NCBI RefSeq assembly: GCF_000739815.1
Contig: NZ_BBJJ01000019.1
Span: 1-64,000 of the forward strand
From: Paraburkholderia mimosarum LMG 23256 = NBRC 106338
GTDB taxonomy: Bacteria; Pseudomonadota; Gammaproteobacteria; Burkholderiales; Burkholderiaceae
Direction of reading: 5' to 3'
Length of the DNA stretch: 64,000 nt
The notes under the pieces are model-generated. The model searched no databases and was not told where the DNA came from. It saw only the letters and a list, made by a program, of their open reading frames with translations. Both the position numbers and the translations under genes were made by a program. Below are positions 31,929-40,672 of this stretch, piece after piece (within the stretch, counting starts at the first letter, position 1; the number at the start of each line of letters is the position of its first letter).

Positions 31929-33455
31929 TTACATGATCGCCCCCCGCAGCCAGGGAACGAACTCGCGATCACCGATTCCGTTTTCCTCGCTGCACGTTCG
32001 CCTTCCCGATGCAACTTCCAGAATGAACCGGAACAATTGCATCCCTGCTTCCTCGACGCTCAGACGACCGTCGACGATGTCACCGCTGTTGAAGTCCATG
32101 TCCGAGCGCATTCGCTCGAACAGGTCCGTGGTGGTTGCAATCTTGATGGTGGGAGCCGGCCTGGAACCGAAGACTGAGCCGCGTCCAGTCGTAAAGCAGA
32201 TCAGGTTGGCCCCTCCCGCGATCTGCCCCGTTGCGGACACCGGGTCGTAGCCCGGCGTGTCCATGAACACGAGGCCGCTTTCAGATACCGGCTCAGCGTA
32301 GTCGTAGACCGCATTCAGTGCGGTGCCGCCTGCTTTCGAGACTGCTCCCAGTGACTTTTCAAGGATCGTTGTAATGCCACCTGCCTTGTTGCCGGGCGAC
32401 GGATTGTTGTTCATTTCGCCGCCATTTTCCGCCGCGTAGCGTTCCCACCAGCGCAACTTCCCGAGCAGACGCTCGGCGACGTCATCCGACGCTGCCCGTG
32501 CCGTCAGCAGATGCTCTGCTCCGTAAATCTCCGGCGTCTCCGACAGGATTGCGGTGCCGCCATTACGTGCGATCAGGTCGACCGCCACACCGAGCGCGGG
32601 ATTGGCGGTGATTCCCGAATACCCGTCCGAACCGCCGCACTGCAGCCCGATTTTCAGCCGCGCCACAGGTACTGTTGTGCGCACGGCCCGATCTGCCATT
32701 TCGAGCAGGTCGTGTACGACCTTTACTCCACGCGTCACCGCCTCGCGCACACCGCCTGCGTCCTGGATGACGAGCGTTCGGATCGACCCTTCGTGGCGCG
32801 CTCGCAACGATGCCGCGAGATCTTCGACCTGATTGACCTCGCAACCCAGTCCGACGAACAGCACGGCCGCAAAATTGGGATTGCGCGCATAACCGGCCAG
32901 TGTCCGACGCAATATCGCAATTCCGTCGCCGGAAGCGGACATCCCGCATCCGCTCTGGTGCGTAATCGCGACAACACCGTCCACGTTCTTGAAGGCCTCC
33001 ATGGGTGCGCCCTTGAACGCATCCGCTATCGCATGGCAAACACTGGCCGAGCAGTTCACGCTCGCGATAACGCCGATGTAATTGCGCGTTCCGACCTGAC
33101 CGTCCGGCCGCACGAATCCCTCAAACGTGTCGAAAGGGCCCATCTCCGCAGCACGAAGCGCCGTTTCGTGGCCCGACTGCCCGCTCTCGTGACGTTCAGG
33201 CATGCCGACGTTGTGTACGTGAACGTGCTCGCCCGCAGCGATGTCGCATAGCGCAACCCCGATCGTCTGCCGATACTTTGTCACCGACGCGCCGCAGGCG
33301 ATGTTCCGTATGGCCACCTTGTGACCGGCAGGCACAGGCGTCAAGACGTGAACCTGTTGCCCATTCGCATCGATCTGCGTGCCTGCATCCAGCGCACGAA
33401 GCGCAACGGCAACGTTGTCTTCACGGTGAAGCACCAGAACTGTCTCCACGTTCAT
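31929..33455 (-). CDS. uxaA: Altronate dehydratase family protein (UxaA)
   Basis: This 508-residue protein is in the UxaA/GarD family. The N-terminal SAF domain covers residues 1-95 (VALRALDAGTQ; HKVAIRNIACGASVTKYRQTIGVAL). The C-terminal catalytic part has GTRNYIGVIASVNCSASVC, HQSGCGM, FVGLGCEVNQ, LQCGGSDGYSGITANPALG, NNNPSPGNKAGGITTILEKSLGA and DTPGYDPVSATGQIAGGANLICFTTGRGS. It dehydrates D-altronate to 2-keto-3-deoxygluconate; close relatives act on galactarate or L-galactonate-type acids. The start overlaps the upstream UxaB-like gene by ATGA (33452-33455). As usual in the family the length is about 500. Its place after a tagaturonate-reductase-like gene supports altronate as substrate. 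Confidence 0.9.
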   Translation of the reverse strand: MNVETVLVLHREDNVAVALRALDAGTQIDANGQQVHVLTPVPAGHKVAIRNIACGASVTKYRQTIGVALCDIAAGEHVHVHNVGMPERHESGQSGHETALRAAEMGPFDTFEGFVRPDGQVGTRNYIGVIASVNCSASVCHAIADAFKGAPMEAFKNVDGVVAITHQSGCGMSASGDGIAILRRTLAGYARNPNFAAVLFVGLGCEVNQVEDLAASLRARHEGSIRTLVIQDAGGVREAVTRGVKVVHDLLEMADRAVRTTVPVARLKIGLQCGGSDGYSGITANPALGVAVDLIARNGGTAILSETPEIYGAEHLLTARAASDDVAERLLGKLRWWERYAAENGGEMNNNPSPGNKAGGITTILEKSLGAVSKAGGTALNAVYDYAEPVSESGLVFMDTPGYDPVSATGQIAGGANLICFTTGRGSVFGSRPAPTIKIATTTDLFERMRSDMDFNSGDIVDGRLSVEEAGMQLFRFILEVASGRRTCSEENGIGDREFVPWLRGAIM

Positions 33456-34612
33456 GATTCACGCCTCCCTTCTGCAGCGTCCAGGCGGTTCTGCGCGGCC
33501 AGCATGCTTCGCAGGCGCGGCTGTGTAGAAGTAAGCGATAACGAGTCCGCGAGTTCGATCAACGGCTTGACTCGCCGTCTGATCTTTTCTTCGTGATTGG
33601 TCGCAATGTCCGCGATACGATGCGCCAGCCAGGGATTGAGCAGACGGTCGCGCACACTTTCGATGTAGCGCTCCGCGGCAGTGCGCAGGCCCATTGCGTC
33701 GAACACCGGCAAGACCTCCTCGTGCCAGATTCCCTCGATACCGTCCCGAAGTCGGGGATCGCTCATCGCCACCAGCACCGTTTCGTTCGACGGGCGGCGC
33801 TCGTTGATCCACTGATCCGCGAGCCAGCTGTGGCCGAGATTGAGAAAGAAAAGCTTCAGACGCTCATGGGTACGCAGGTCGTCCGTCACCACAATCTGCT
33901 CGTGCACACACGGCAACTCCATGCCCGTACGCCGCTCGATGGCCCATAGCGCATACGGTTCCGCGATCGCGCCGACCGGCTCGATCGGCTCGGACACGAT
34001 CCGGTCGACCAGTGAGTTCACCCACACGCAGCTATGCTCCAGATACCCGATAAACGTCGCCGGCATTGCCCATTGCCGTGCCACGCCGAGCACGATATCG
34101 CGAAGCGTGTTGCCATTGTTTTCGACAAGCTCGCACGGAAAGATCGACACACCCTCATCGGGACGCACCTGCCAACGTGCATGCAGGAGAACCAGCAGCT
34201 TCACCGGAAAGCTGTGCGGCACCTGTTCGTCGCCGACAAGCATGTCCGCCGAATCCCGGTCGTCAAGCCGGTAACCGGCATCGCCCGTGTTCGAGACAAT
34301 GACCCGCACCTGCTCGATCATGACACGACGAATGTGTGCCCAGTCGAGATCGGCGATCCACCCCTTCTGGACGGCGTGGCAATCGACGACGCGATCGACC
34401 GCCACACTGCCTTCCCTGCCCCGAATGCGGACCGGATAACTGCGTGAATGCGCAAGCGCTGAAATACGCGCTCGACTCGACGGATTGCCCGTGGTCTGCA
34501 CAACGCCGATTCCGCCAATCGCGTCGCCGCGCTCAAGGGCCTGCGATACGAAAAAGGCGACATGGGCCAGTAGAAACCGGCTGGTGCCGAACTGAAGAAT
34601 GGGTGTGCTCAT
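33452..34612 (-). CDS. Mannitol dehydrogenase-family oxidoreductase (tagaturonate/fructuronate reductase-like)
   Basis: This 386-residue NAD-dependent enzyme belongs to the polyol-specific long-chain dehydrogenase family. It starts MSTPILQFGTSRFLLAHVAFFV, the modified Rossmann region. It then has VSNTGDAGY, FPVKLLVLLHARW, PCELVENNGNTLRDIVL (with the Asn-Gly-x-x-Leu pattern of the family) and FLNLGHSWLADQW. It is about 100 residues shorter than E. coli UxaB, matching a short subfamily. Next to altronate dehydratase it most likely reduces D-tagaturonate to D-altronate. It is coupled to uxaA by ATGA and lies 31 bp after the Zn dehydrogenase. Fructuronate is the alternative substrate. Confidence 0.82.
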   Translation of the reverse strand: MSTPILQFGTSRFLLAHVAFFVSQALERGDAIGGIGVVQTTGNPSSRARISALAHSRSYPVRIRGREGSVAVDRVVDCHAVQKGWIADLDWAHIRRVMIEQVRVIVSNTGDAGYRLDDRDSADMLVGDEQVPHSFPVKLLVLLHARWQVRPDEGVSIFPCELVENNGNTLRDIVLGVARQWAMPATFIGYLEHSCVWVNSLVDRIVSEPIEPVGAIAEPYALWAIERRTGMELPCVHEQIVVTDDLRTHERLKLFFLNLGHSWLADQWINERRPSNETVLVAMSDPRLRDGIEGIWHEEVLPVFDAMGLRTAAERYIESVRDRLLNPWLAHRIADIATNHEEKIRRRVKPLIELADSLSLTSTQPRLRSMLAAQNRLDAAEGRRES

Positions 34613-34643
34613 GCCGCCTGTCCTGATTGCTTCGCAGTGCAAT

Positions 34644-35654
34644 TCAACATTCGACCAACGCCTTGACAACGGTCTGCCCCGGTTCCAGCAATCGAGGAAA
34701 TGCGTCGGGCACTTCGTCAAGCCGCATGCGGTGCGTATTCAACGCCTGGTCAGGAATGCGGCCCGCGCGCATCGCCTCCAGCACGGTTTCGAAGTCGGCG
34801 GCGGTAGCGTTGCGGCTGGCAAGCAACGTGGTCTCGCGCTTATGAAATTCCGGATCGGAGAATGTCACCTGACCCGGCACGATCGAGATGAGGGTGTATT
34901 TGCCGCCATGCGCGACGAAGGCAAAGCCACGGTTCATCGCGTCGATGTTGCCGGTCGCGTCAAACACCGCATCGAAGAACTCGCCATCCGTGAGCGATGC
35001 GAGTTGCGCCACGTCGTCCGGGCCCACCGCGACCGCCGCATCGACGCCCAGCTGCGACTTGCAGAATTCGAGGCGGTCCGCGCGTGTGTCCAGACAAACG
35101 ACCGTGGCACCGCGCAGCCTGGCAAAGATCATCGCAGCCATGCCAATCGGGCCAGCCCCGACCACGAGTACCCGTTGGCCGCGCGACACATCGGCACGCC
35201 GCACGGCATGTGCGCCGATGGCAAGAAATTCGAGCATGGCCGCCTGATCGAGCGACACGCCTTGCGCCTTGTGCACGAACTGCGCAGGCACGCTGAGATA
35301 CTCGGTCAGTGCGCCATCGCGATGCACACCCAGCACCTGAATGTTGACGCAGCAGTTCGTCTTGCCTTGACGGCATGCGACGCAGTGTCCGCACGACAGA
35401 TAGGGCATGACGTACACGCCGTCGCCCGCCACGAGCCCCGAGTCAGGGTCCGCCTCGACGACCACTGCGGACAGTTCATGACCCATCACGCGCGGGTATT
35501 GGAGGTACGGTTGATTGCCGGTAAAAATATGCAGATCGGTACCGCAAATCCCGACACGGCTGACCCGCATCAGTACTTCGCCATCACCCCGCGCGGGTAA
35601 ATCGCGCTCCTCGGCGCGCAGCACCCCGGGCGATTCGCAAATCACGCTAAGCAT
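34644..35654 (-). CDS. Zinc-type alcohol dehydrogenase (L-galactonate/L-gulonate 5-dehydrogenase-like)
   Basis: This 336-residue medium-chain dehydrogenase has catalytic Zn ligands in GICGTDLHIF and MGHELSAVV. Structural Zn Cys residues are in LSCGHCVACRQGKTNCC (about 89-105). The NAD motif is VLVVGAGPIGMAA (about 163-175). It resembles RspB/LgoD-type enzymes that oxidise L-galactonate or L-gulonate at C5. With UxaB- and UxaA-like genes directly downstream, conversion of L-galactonate to D-tagaturonate is a coherent proposal. GAGAGGA precedes the ATG at 35654. The first bases overlap a truncated lactonase frame. Broad sugar-alcohol specificity in this family limits certainty. Confidence 0.82.
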   Translation of the reverse strand: MLSVICESPGVLRAEERDLPARGDGEVLMRVSRVGICGTDLHIFTGNQPYLQYPRVMGHELSAVVVEADPDSGLVAGDGVYVMPYLSCGHCVACRQGKTNCCVNIQVLGVHRDGALTEYLSVPAQFVHKAQGVSLDQAAMLEFLAIGAHAVRRADVSRGQRVLVVGAGPIGMAAMIFARLRGATVVCLDTRADRLEFCKSQLGVDAAVAVGPDDVAQLASLTDGEFFDAVFDATGNIDAMNRGFAFVAHGGKYTLISIVPGQVTFSDPEFHKRETTLLASRNATAADFETVLEAMRAGRIPDQALNTHRMRLDEVPDAFPRLLEPGQTVVKALVEC

Positions 35655-35773
35655 GTTGATGTCCTCTCGATCAGGTCAGGTATGGTGGCTCGGTGTGCAC
35701 GATAGATCGCATCCAGGTCGCGTGGAGGCCAGTGACAGTAGTCGTGCTGGTGTGCGTCGACGCGCGGCGTCAT
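35642..35773 (-). pseudogene. Truncated amidohydrolase/aldonolactonase N-terminus
   Basis: The frame opens MTPRVDAHQHDYCHWPPRDLDAIYRAH, the start of amidohydrolase_2-family lactonases (VDAHQHFW-type metal site with two His), such as L-fuconolactonase or L-rhamnonolactonase. It ends after 43 residues inside the next gene, whereas intact relatives have about 270-290. Its ATG overlaps the stop of the aldose dehydrogenase by ATGA, so it was once a coupled operon member. The deletion ends just before the ribosome site of the Zn dehydrogenase, leaving that gene intact. Confidence 0.75.
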
Positions 35774-36786
35774 TGACGACTCCCGGGGACGGGCGCATCT
35801 GGGGCAATCAGTCCTTCCTGGCCAAGCGCGCCCCAGAAGTCCGCCGGCACGGGTTGTTCGAGCCACGTGATGTTCTGCTGCAACTGGGAAACGCTACGCG
35901 CCCCGATCACGCAGGAAACGACAGCGTCATGCGCGAATGGAAACTGCAGCGCCGCTGCAGGAAGTGGAACGTCGAAGCGCTCACATAGCGCGGAAAGGCG
36001 ACGCACCTTTGCGACGACTTCGGCGGGCGCTTCCGAATAGTTGAACTTGCCGTTGCCAGCGAGTATGCCGGAATTGAATACCCCGCCCACGACGACACCT
36101 GTGCCAACGCGGGCGCAGCGATCGAGCAGCGGCTCCAGCGCACCCTGTTCGAGCAGGGTGTACCGGCCGGCCAGCAGAATGACGTCGAGCGGCGCTTCGT
36201 TCAATGCATCAACGGCGACTTCCCACTCGTTGACGCCAAGACCAACGGCGCGGACTTCGCCGCCTGCGCGTAGCGCTTCGAGCGCACGAAACCCACCGCC
36301 GGCCGTAAGCTGCCTCCAGTAGTGCGTATGTCGATCACCGTGAGTCAGGCTGCCGATGTCATGGACATACAGGATATCGATTTGCGCGAGGCCGAGCCGT
36401 TGCTGGCTGTCTTCGTACGAGCGCATGATGCCCTCGTAGCTGTAGTCAAACACGGGGCGAAACGGCAACGGTTCGGCCCAGCCATCCTCACCGGGCTGGA
36501 CACCGACATCGGGGCGCATCAAACGCCCTACTTTCGTGCTCAACCTGAAAGCGTTGCGCTGACGCGCCGCGAGTGCCTGCCCGACGCGCCGCTCGGAGAG
36601 CGTATAGCCGTAATACGGCGCGGTATCGAAATAGCGCAGGCCTGCGGACCAGGCGGCGTCGACCAATGCGCACGCATCCGTGGCCGACATGGCACGGTAG
36701 AGCCCGCCAAGCTGGGAGCAGCCAAGGCCAAGCCGCGTCAGTTCGAGGCCACTGCGCGCCAAGGCGCGTTTGTCGGAAGCGTTCAT
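35770..36786 (-). CDS. Aldo/keto reductase, D-threo-aldose 1-dehydrogenase (L-fucose/L-galactose dehydrogenase) type
   Basis: This 338-residue aldo-keto reductase has the barrel start LTRLGLGCSQLGGLY. Its catalytic tetrad is visible as Asp/Tyr in YFDTAPYYGYTLSERRVGQAL, Lys in FRLSTKVGRLMR and His in IDILYVHDIGSL. The segment RPVFDYSYEGIMRSYEDSQQRLGL is typical of D-threo-aldose/L-galactose dehydrogenases. It oxidises the aldose at C1 to an aldonolactone using NAD(P). It lies 81 bp downstream of the sugar-binding protein and is coupled to a now-truncated lactonase. It probably catalyses the first oxidation of the imported sugar; L-fucose, L-galactose and D-arabinose are all acceptable to this group. 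Confidence 0.85.
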   Translation of the reverse strand: MNASDKRALARSGLELTRLGLGCSQLGGLYRAMSATDACALVDAAWSAGLRYFDTAPYYGYTLSERRVGQALAARQRNAFRLSTKVGRLMRPDVGVQPGEDGWAEPLPFRPVFDYSYEGIMRSYEDSQQRLGLAQIDILYVHDIGSLTHGDRHTHYWRQLTAGGGFRALEALRAGGEVRAVGLGVNEWEVAVDALNEAPLDVILLAGRYTLLEQGALEPLLDRCARVGTGVVVGGVFNSGILAGNGKFNYSEAPAEVVAKVRRLSALCERFDVPLPAAALQFPFAHDAVVSCVIGARSVSQLQQNITWLEQPVPADFWGALGQEGLIAPDAPVPGSRQ

Positions 36787-36867
36787 AAACCGGGAGGCAG
36801 GTGTCAGTGAAATACCGTGGAAGCTCCCTGCGACGAGCCAAATGGCTTCGTCGCAGATCGGCCATCA

Positions 36868-37815
36868 TCAGTAGAGGACGTTCTTCGCTTCCTGGGAGTC
36901 GAGGTTCGGTTTGTCGACCATGACGACACCGGTATCGACCAGCTTCGCAACGGGCTTGTGTTCGATGACGCCGACCACCGTCTGGATTCCCTTGTTGCCC
37001 ATCTGCCACGAACCCTGAACGGCGATCGCCTGGATGGTGCCGTCGCGAACGAAGCCTTGCAGATCTTCATTGCCATCGAAGCCGACCGCCACCAGCTTGC
37101 CCGCCTTGCCTGCCTGCTTGAGCGCGCGTCCCATGCCGACCGCGGTCGGTTCGTTCGCGCCGAAGATGCCCTTCAGATCCGGATTCGCGGACAGCACATC
37201 GGTCGTCTGGTTCAGCGCAGTCGCCATCTGCGACTGCGAGTAGTAAGGTCCGACGATCTGCAGCTTCGAATGGGCCGCGATGTATTTGCGGAAGCCGCCT
37301 ACCCGGCCAATTTCCGATCCCGCGCCGGGCACGTACGACATGACTGCAATTTTGCCCGTCTGTCCTACGCGATCGATCAATGCCTTGGCGCAGAGTTCGC
37401 CCGCCTTCTCGTTGTCGGTCGAGAGGAACGATTGATAGTACGGTTTGCCCGAGTCCGAAATGGCCGAGTCGATCAGCACCACCGGGATATGTGCTTCCCA
37501 GGCTTTCTTGATGGCAGGCACGAGAGCGTCGGGATCGGAAGGCGCCAGCACGATACCTGCCACGTGCCGGTTGACCGCGTTCTCGACCATGTTCACCTCG
37601 TCGGCGATGTCCGACTCGGCGGCCGGCCCCTGGAAGGTCATCGTATAGCCCTTCGTTTCCGCAACCGCCGCGTTCGCGCCCTTCTGCACGTTCTGCCAGT
37701 AGTTCGAGTTGACCGTCTTGACGATCACGGCGATCTCGCCGCCTGCAGCATAGGCGCCGGTACTGAACGCTGCACACAACATCGCCGATAACGTCAGTAA
37801 GGAAAGCTTTCGCAT
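36868..37815 (-). CDS. Periplasmic sugar-binding protein (RbsB-like)
   Basis: This 315-residue protein has a Sec signal peptide (MRKLSLLTLSAMLCAAFSTGAYA) and a periplasmic binding protein-like I fold (RbsB/YtfQ type). It shows IAVIVKTVNSNYWQNVQKGANAA, AGIVLAPSDPDALVPAIKKAWEAHIPVVLIDS, SFLSTDNEKAGELCAKAL, GIFGANEPTAVGMGRAL and VGFDGNEDLQGFV. The ATG at 37815 has AGAGGAG ahead of it; the frame continues upstream only as overlap with the permease. It delivers a hexose-type sugar to the permease/ATPase encoded just upstream. Gene order ATPase, permease, binding protein is common for such operons. Confidence 0.92.
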   Translation of the reverse strand: MRKLSLLTLSAMLCAAFSTGAYAAGGEIAVIVKTVNSNYWQNVQKGANAAVAETKGYTMTFQGPAAESDIADEVNMVENAVNRHVAGIVLAPSDPDALVPAIKKAWEAHIPVVLIDSAISDSGKPYYQSFLSTDNEKAGELCAKALIDRVGQTGKIAVMSYVPGAGSEIGRVGGFRKYIAAHSKLQIVGPYYSQSQMATALNQTTDVLSANPDLKGIFGANEPTAVGMGRALKQAGKAGKLVAVGFDGNEDLQGFVRDGTIQAIAVQGSWQMGNKGIQTVVGVIEHKPVAKLVDTGVVMVDKPNLDSQEAKNVLY

Positions 37816-37868
37816 GTCTCGCTCCTCTCTTGTGGTTGAACTTCGTGTGGTGGTTGAACTACGAGTGA

Positions 37869-38900
37869 TTACCGCTTGCGATTTCGCAACTGGTCGATCC
37901 AGACAGTGCCGAGAATGACGACGCCGATGATGATCTGCTGGATGAAACTCGATACGCCGTTCATGTTGAGTCCGTTGCGCAGGACACCGATGACGAACGA
38001 CCCGATTGCCGTTCCCGAGATCGTCCCCACACCGCCCATCAGCGAAGTGCCGCCGATGACCGAACTGGCAATCGCGTCGAGCTCGTACATGACACCCTCG
38101 TTGGGTTGCCCGGTGACGAGTCGGGACATCAACACACAGCCCGTCACTCCGGCCATGGCACCGGAGAGGACGTACGTGAAAAGCGTCACGCCCTGAACGT
38201 TCACGCCGGAAAGCCGCGCCGCTTCCGCGTTCGAGCCCACCGCGTAGATGTGGCGGCCAAGCGAGGTCTTTGACAGCAACACGGAGACCGCGACGAACAC
38301 GACGATCATGATGACGACCGGAAACGGAATACCTGGAAACGTCGTGTCCGGAAATCCGTCCGCGCCAATATGGGAGACGCGAAACAGCGCCCCGTTTCCG
38401 AGTGCTCCAAATGCGTCGCCGAGATCCGAAACCGGGCGGGCGCCGGTGATCTGCAGCGCCAGCCCCCGCGCAACGAGCATCATGCCCAATGTCGCAATGA
38501 ACGGCGGCAGTCTCATACGCGTCACGCAGATTCCGTTTACCGTCCCGCACAGCGCGCCGACCAGCACGCCGCAGAGCATCGCGACCGGCACGGGCGCGCC
38601 ACCCTTTGTCAGGAGTGCTGCGGAAACTCCCGCGAGTGCAAGAACGGAGCCGACCGAGAGGTCGATGCCGCCGGTTATGATGACGCACGTAGCCGCAACG
38701 CCCAGGTAGGCGATGGACGTCACCTGCAGGCAGACGGTCATCAGGTTGCCTACCGAGAAGAATGCCGAACTCGTCACAGAAAATGCCGCCAGGAGCACGA
38801 CCAGGCTGCCCAATGCTGCAAACTTCTGGATAAGGTCGCGCCGCCGTTGCTGGGCGGTCTGCCTTGCGGCCTGAGTCGATTCGGATGTCATTTCAAGCAT
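37869..38900 (-). CDS. Sugar ABC transporter permease (RbsC-like)
   Basis: This 343-residue inner-membrane protein of the branched-chain/RbsC permease family has about ten hydrophobic segments. Family marks are VIITGGIDLSVGSVLALAGV (about 73-92), VNGICVTRMRLPPFIATLGMMLVARG, YAVGSNAEAARLSGVNVQGV (the ATPase-contact loop) and AIASSVIGGTSLMGGVGTISGT. The ATG at 38900 overlaps the ATPase stop by 8 bp; MTSE at 38891 is an alternative. It acts with the RbsA-like ATPase and the binding protein on either side. Confidence 0.92.
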   Translation of the reverse strand: MLEMTSESTQAARQTAQQRRRDLIQKFAALGSLVVLLAAFSVTSSAFFSVGNLMTVCLQVTSIAYLGVAATCVIITGGIDLSVGSVLALAGVSAALLTKGGAPVPVAMLCGVLVGALCGTVNGICVTRMRLPPFIATLGMMLVARGLALQITGARPVSDLGDAFGALGNGALFRVSHIGADGFPDTTFPGIPFPVVIMIVVFVAVSVLLSKTSLGRHIYAVGSNAEAARLSGVNVQGVTLFTYVLSGAMAGVTGCVLMSRLVTGQPNEGVMYELDAIASSVIGGTSLMGGVGTISGTAIGSFVIGVLRNGLNMNGVSSFIQQIIIGVVILGTVWIDQLRNRKR

Positions 38901-40443
38901 GGGCGCGCCCCGAAGCGTAGTGCATGATTTCCTCCTGACTGGTATGTGCGGTTTCGAGAACCGCAGTCATGCGACCCTCATGGAAGACGGCAATCCGATC
39001 CGTCATGCCGAGCAGTTCAGGCAACTCGGAACTGATCAGCACGACCCCGACGCCGTCTGCGGCAAGCCGGTCCATCAACCCGTAAATGGCGAACTTCGCG
39101 CCAACGTCGATACCGCGGGTCGGCTCGTCGAAAAACAGGATCTTTGAGCCACGATAGAGCCACTTGCCGATCACGACCTTTTGCTGGTTGCCGCCCGAAA
39201 GATTGCGCACGATCTGATTGACCGACGGCGTCCGGATCGCCAGCTCCTTGACGTATCGTTCGGCGATCTGGTGCTCCTCCCGAAAGCGCAGGAAGCCCGT
39301 GCGTGACGCAATGGCGCGCACGTTTGCCAGCGTGATGTTGGCGGCAACCGGCATCATCAGCGCCAGGCCCTCCTTCTTCCGGTCTTCGGACAGATAGGCG
39401 AGACCGTGCCGGATGGCCTCTCGCGGTGAGCGGATGCTCACCGGCCGACCATGAAGCGTGATCGTTCCGCTATCGAGCTTGTCAGCGCCGAAGATTGCGC
39501 GCGCAACCTCCGTGCGACCCGCGCCTATGAGGCCTGCAAATCCGAGAATCTCGCCTCTGCGCAGCTCGAAAGAGACCGGGCCGAACACACCGTTGCGGCG
39601 CAGATCCTTCACACTCAGGAGCACCTCTTCGGCAGGAGACGATTGCCTCGCCGGATAGGCGTCCTCGAGCGAGCGGCCGACCATGCGCGCAACGATATCG
39701 TTGACGCTCAGCGCAGAGAAGTCATCGGTCGAGATGTGGCGGCCATCGCGCAGAACCGTCACGCGGTCGACAATGTGCGCCATCTCGTCGAGCCGATGCG
39801 AAATGTAGAGAATCGCCACGCCCGCTGCTCGTAGTTCCTTGATGATCCTGAATAGCTGGACCGTTTCCGATTCAGTGAGGGACGACGTCGGCTCGTCCAT
39901 GATCAGCACCTGAGCGTCGAGCGAAAGCGCCTTGGCGATTTCGACCATCTGCTGCTGCGCGATCGAGAGCGTCCCGACCAGCGTCGTGGGCGCCACATCC
40001 AGCCCGATGCGTGCCAGACAACGCGTTGCATCCGCGTTGAGCCTGCGTGTGTCGACGAAGGGTCCGCGCTTGGGCTCGCGCGCCAGATAGAGGTTTTCCG
40101 CCACGCTCAGATGCGGCACCAGGTTCAGTTCCTGATGAATGATCGCGATGCCTGCGCGCTGCGCTTCGGAAGTCGAGAGGAACTGCACGGCCTCGCCGCG
40201 ATAGCGGATCACGCCGGCGTCCGGGCGGTATTGCCCGCTGATGATCTTCATCAGCGTGGACTTGCCCGCCCCGTTTTCGCCGCAAATGGCGTGGACTTCA
40301 CCACAGCGCAGATCGAGGTTGATGCCGTCGAGCGCGATCACGCCCGGGAAGCGCTTTCCGATACCTTCGAGGCGAAGGATTTCCTCGTTCCGTAGCTTGC
40401 GGAGGTCTGCGTCCAGGCTGGACAGACCGGTGGGCACGCTCAT
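38893..40443 (-). CDS. Sugar ABC transporter ATPase, tandem domains (RbsA-like)
   Basis: This 516-residue protein has two nucleotide-binding domains. The first has Walker A GENGAGKST (about 56-64), a signature-like LSIAQQQMVEIAKAL and Walker B VLIMDEPTSSL. The second has a degenerate Walker A (GLIGAGRTEVARAIFG), signature LSGGNQQKVVIGKWL and Walker B ILFFDEPTRGID, the normal asymmetry of RbsA/MglA. AAAGGAGACG precedes the ATG at 40443. It is the first gene of the minus-strand sugar operon and is divergent from the GntR/FadR regulator, with palindromic elements between them. Confidence 0.92.
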   Translation of the reverse strand: MSVPTGLSSLDADLRKLRNEEILRLEGIGKRFPGVIALDGINLDLRCGEVHAICGENGAGKSTLMKIISGQYRPDAGVIRYRGEAVQFLSTSEAQRAGIAIIHQELNLVPHLSVAENLYLAREPKRGPFVDTRRLNADATRCLARIGLDVAPTTLVGTLSIAQQQMVEIAKALSLDAQVLIMDEPTSSLTESETVQLFRIIKELRAAGVAILYISHRLDEMAHIVDRVTVLRDGRHISTDDFSALSVNDIVARMVGRSLEDAYPARQSSPAEEVLLSVKDLRRNGVFGPVSFELRRGEILGFAGLIGAGRTEVARAIFGADKLDSGTITLHGRPVSIRSPREAIRHGLAYLSEDRKKEGLALMMPVAANITLANVRAIASRTGFLRFREEHQIAERYVKELAIRTPSVNQIVRNLSGGNQQKVVIGKWLYRGSKILFFDEPTRGIDVGAKFAIYGLMDRLAADGVGVVLISSELPELLGMTDRIAVFHEGRMTAVLETAHTSQEEIMHYASGRAHA

Positions 40444-40485
40444 CTCGTCTCCTTTAACGGCCAACCTGGCTTCGCGCTGGTCAGT

Positions 40486-40532
40486 CCAATTGGGACGAAT
40501 TAGACGGCAAACTGTGGATTTGGTCAAGCCAA
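40486..40532. promoter_or_regulatory. Candidate FadR/UxuR-type operators in the divergent promoter region
   Basis: CCAATTGG (40486-40493) and TTGG-TCAAG-CCAA (40520-40532) are two symmetric elements with the same TTGG/CCAA half-sites, 30 bp apart. They lie in the 229-bp region between the transporter operon and the GntR-family gene. UxuR/ExuR-type regulators of hexuronate catabolism bind TTGGT/ACCAA-like sites, so binding by the adjacent regulator is plausible but not shown. Confidence 0.45.
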
Positions 40533-40672
40533 TATGATTTATATCAACTGGCCTTACCCATAAGGAAAACCCCAGGACTGGCGCAATCGGTTGTCCCACG
40601 GCACCTCAGCCGAAATGCTAGACTCCATGGGCCGTTCGACTTGTCGGCAGCTGGCAGGCACAGAACCTCATC

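Noticed and set aside
36868..38688. 606-codon extension of the sugar-binding protein
   Set aside because: The upstream part overlaps the permease in another frame; a normal signal peptide starts at 37815.
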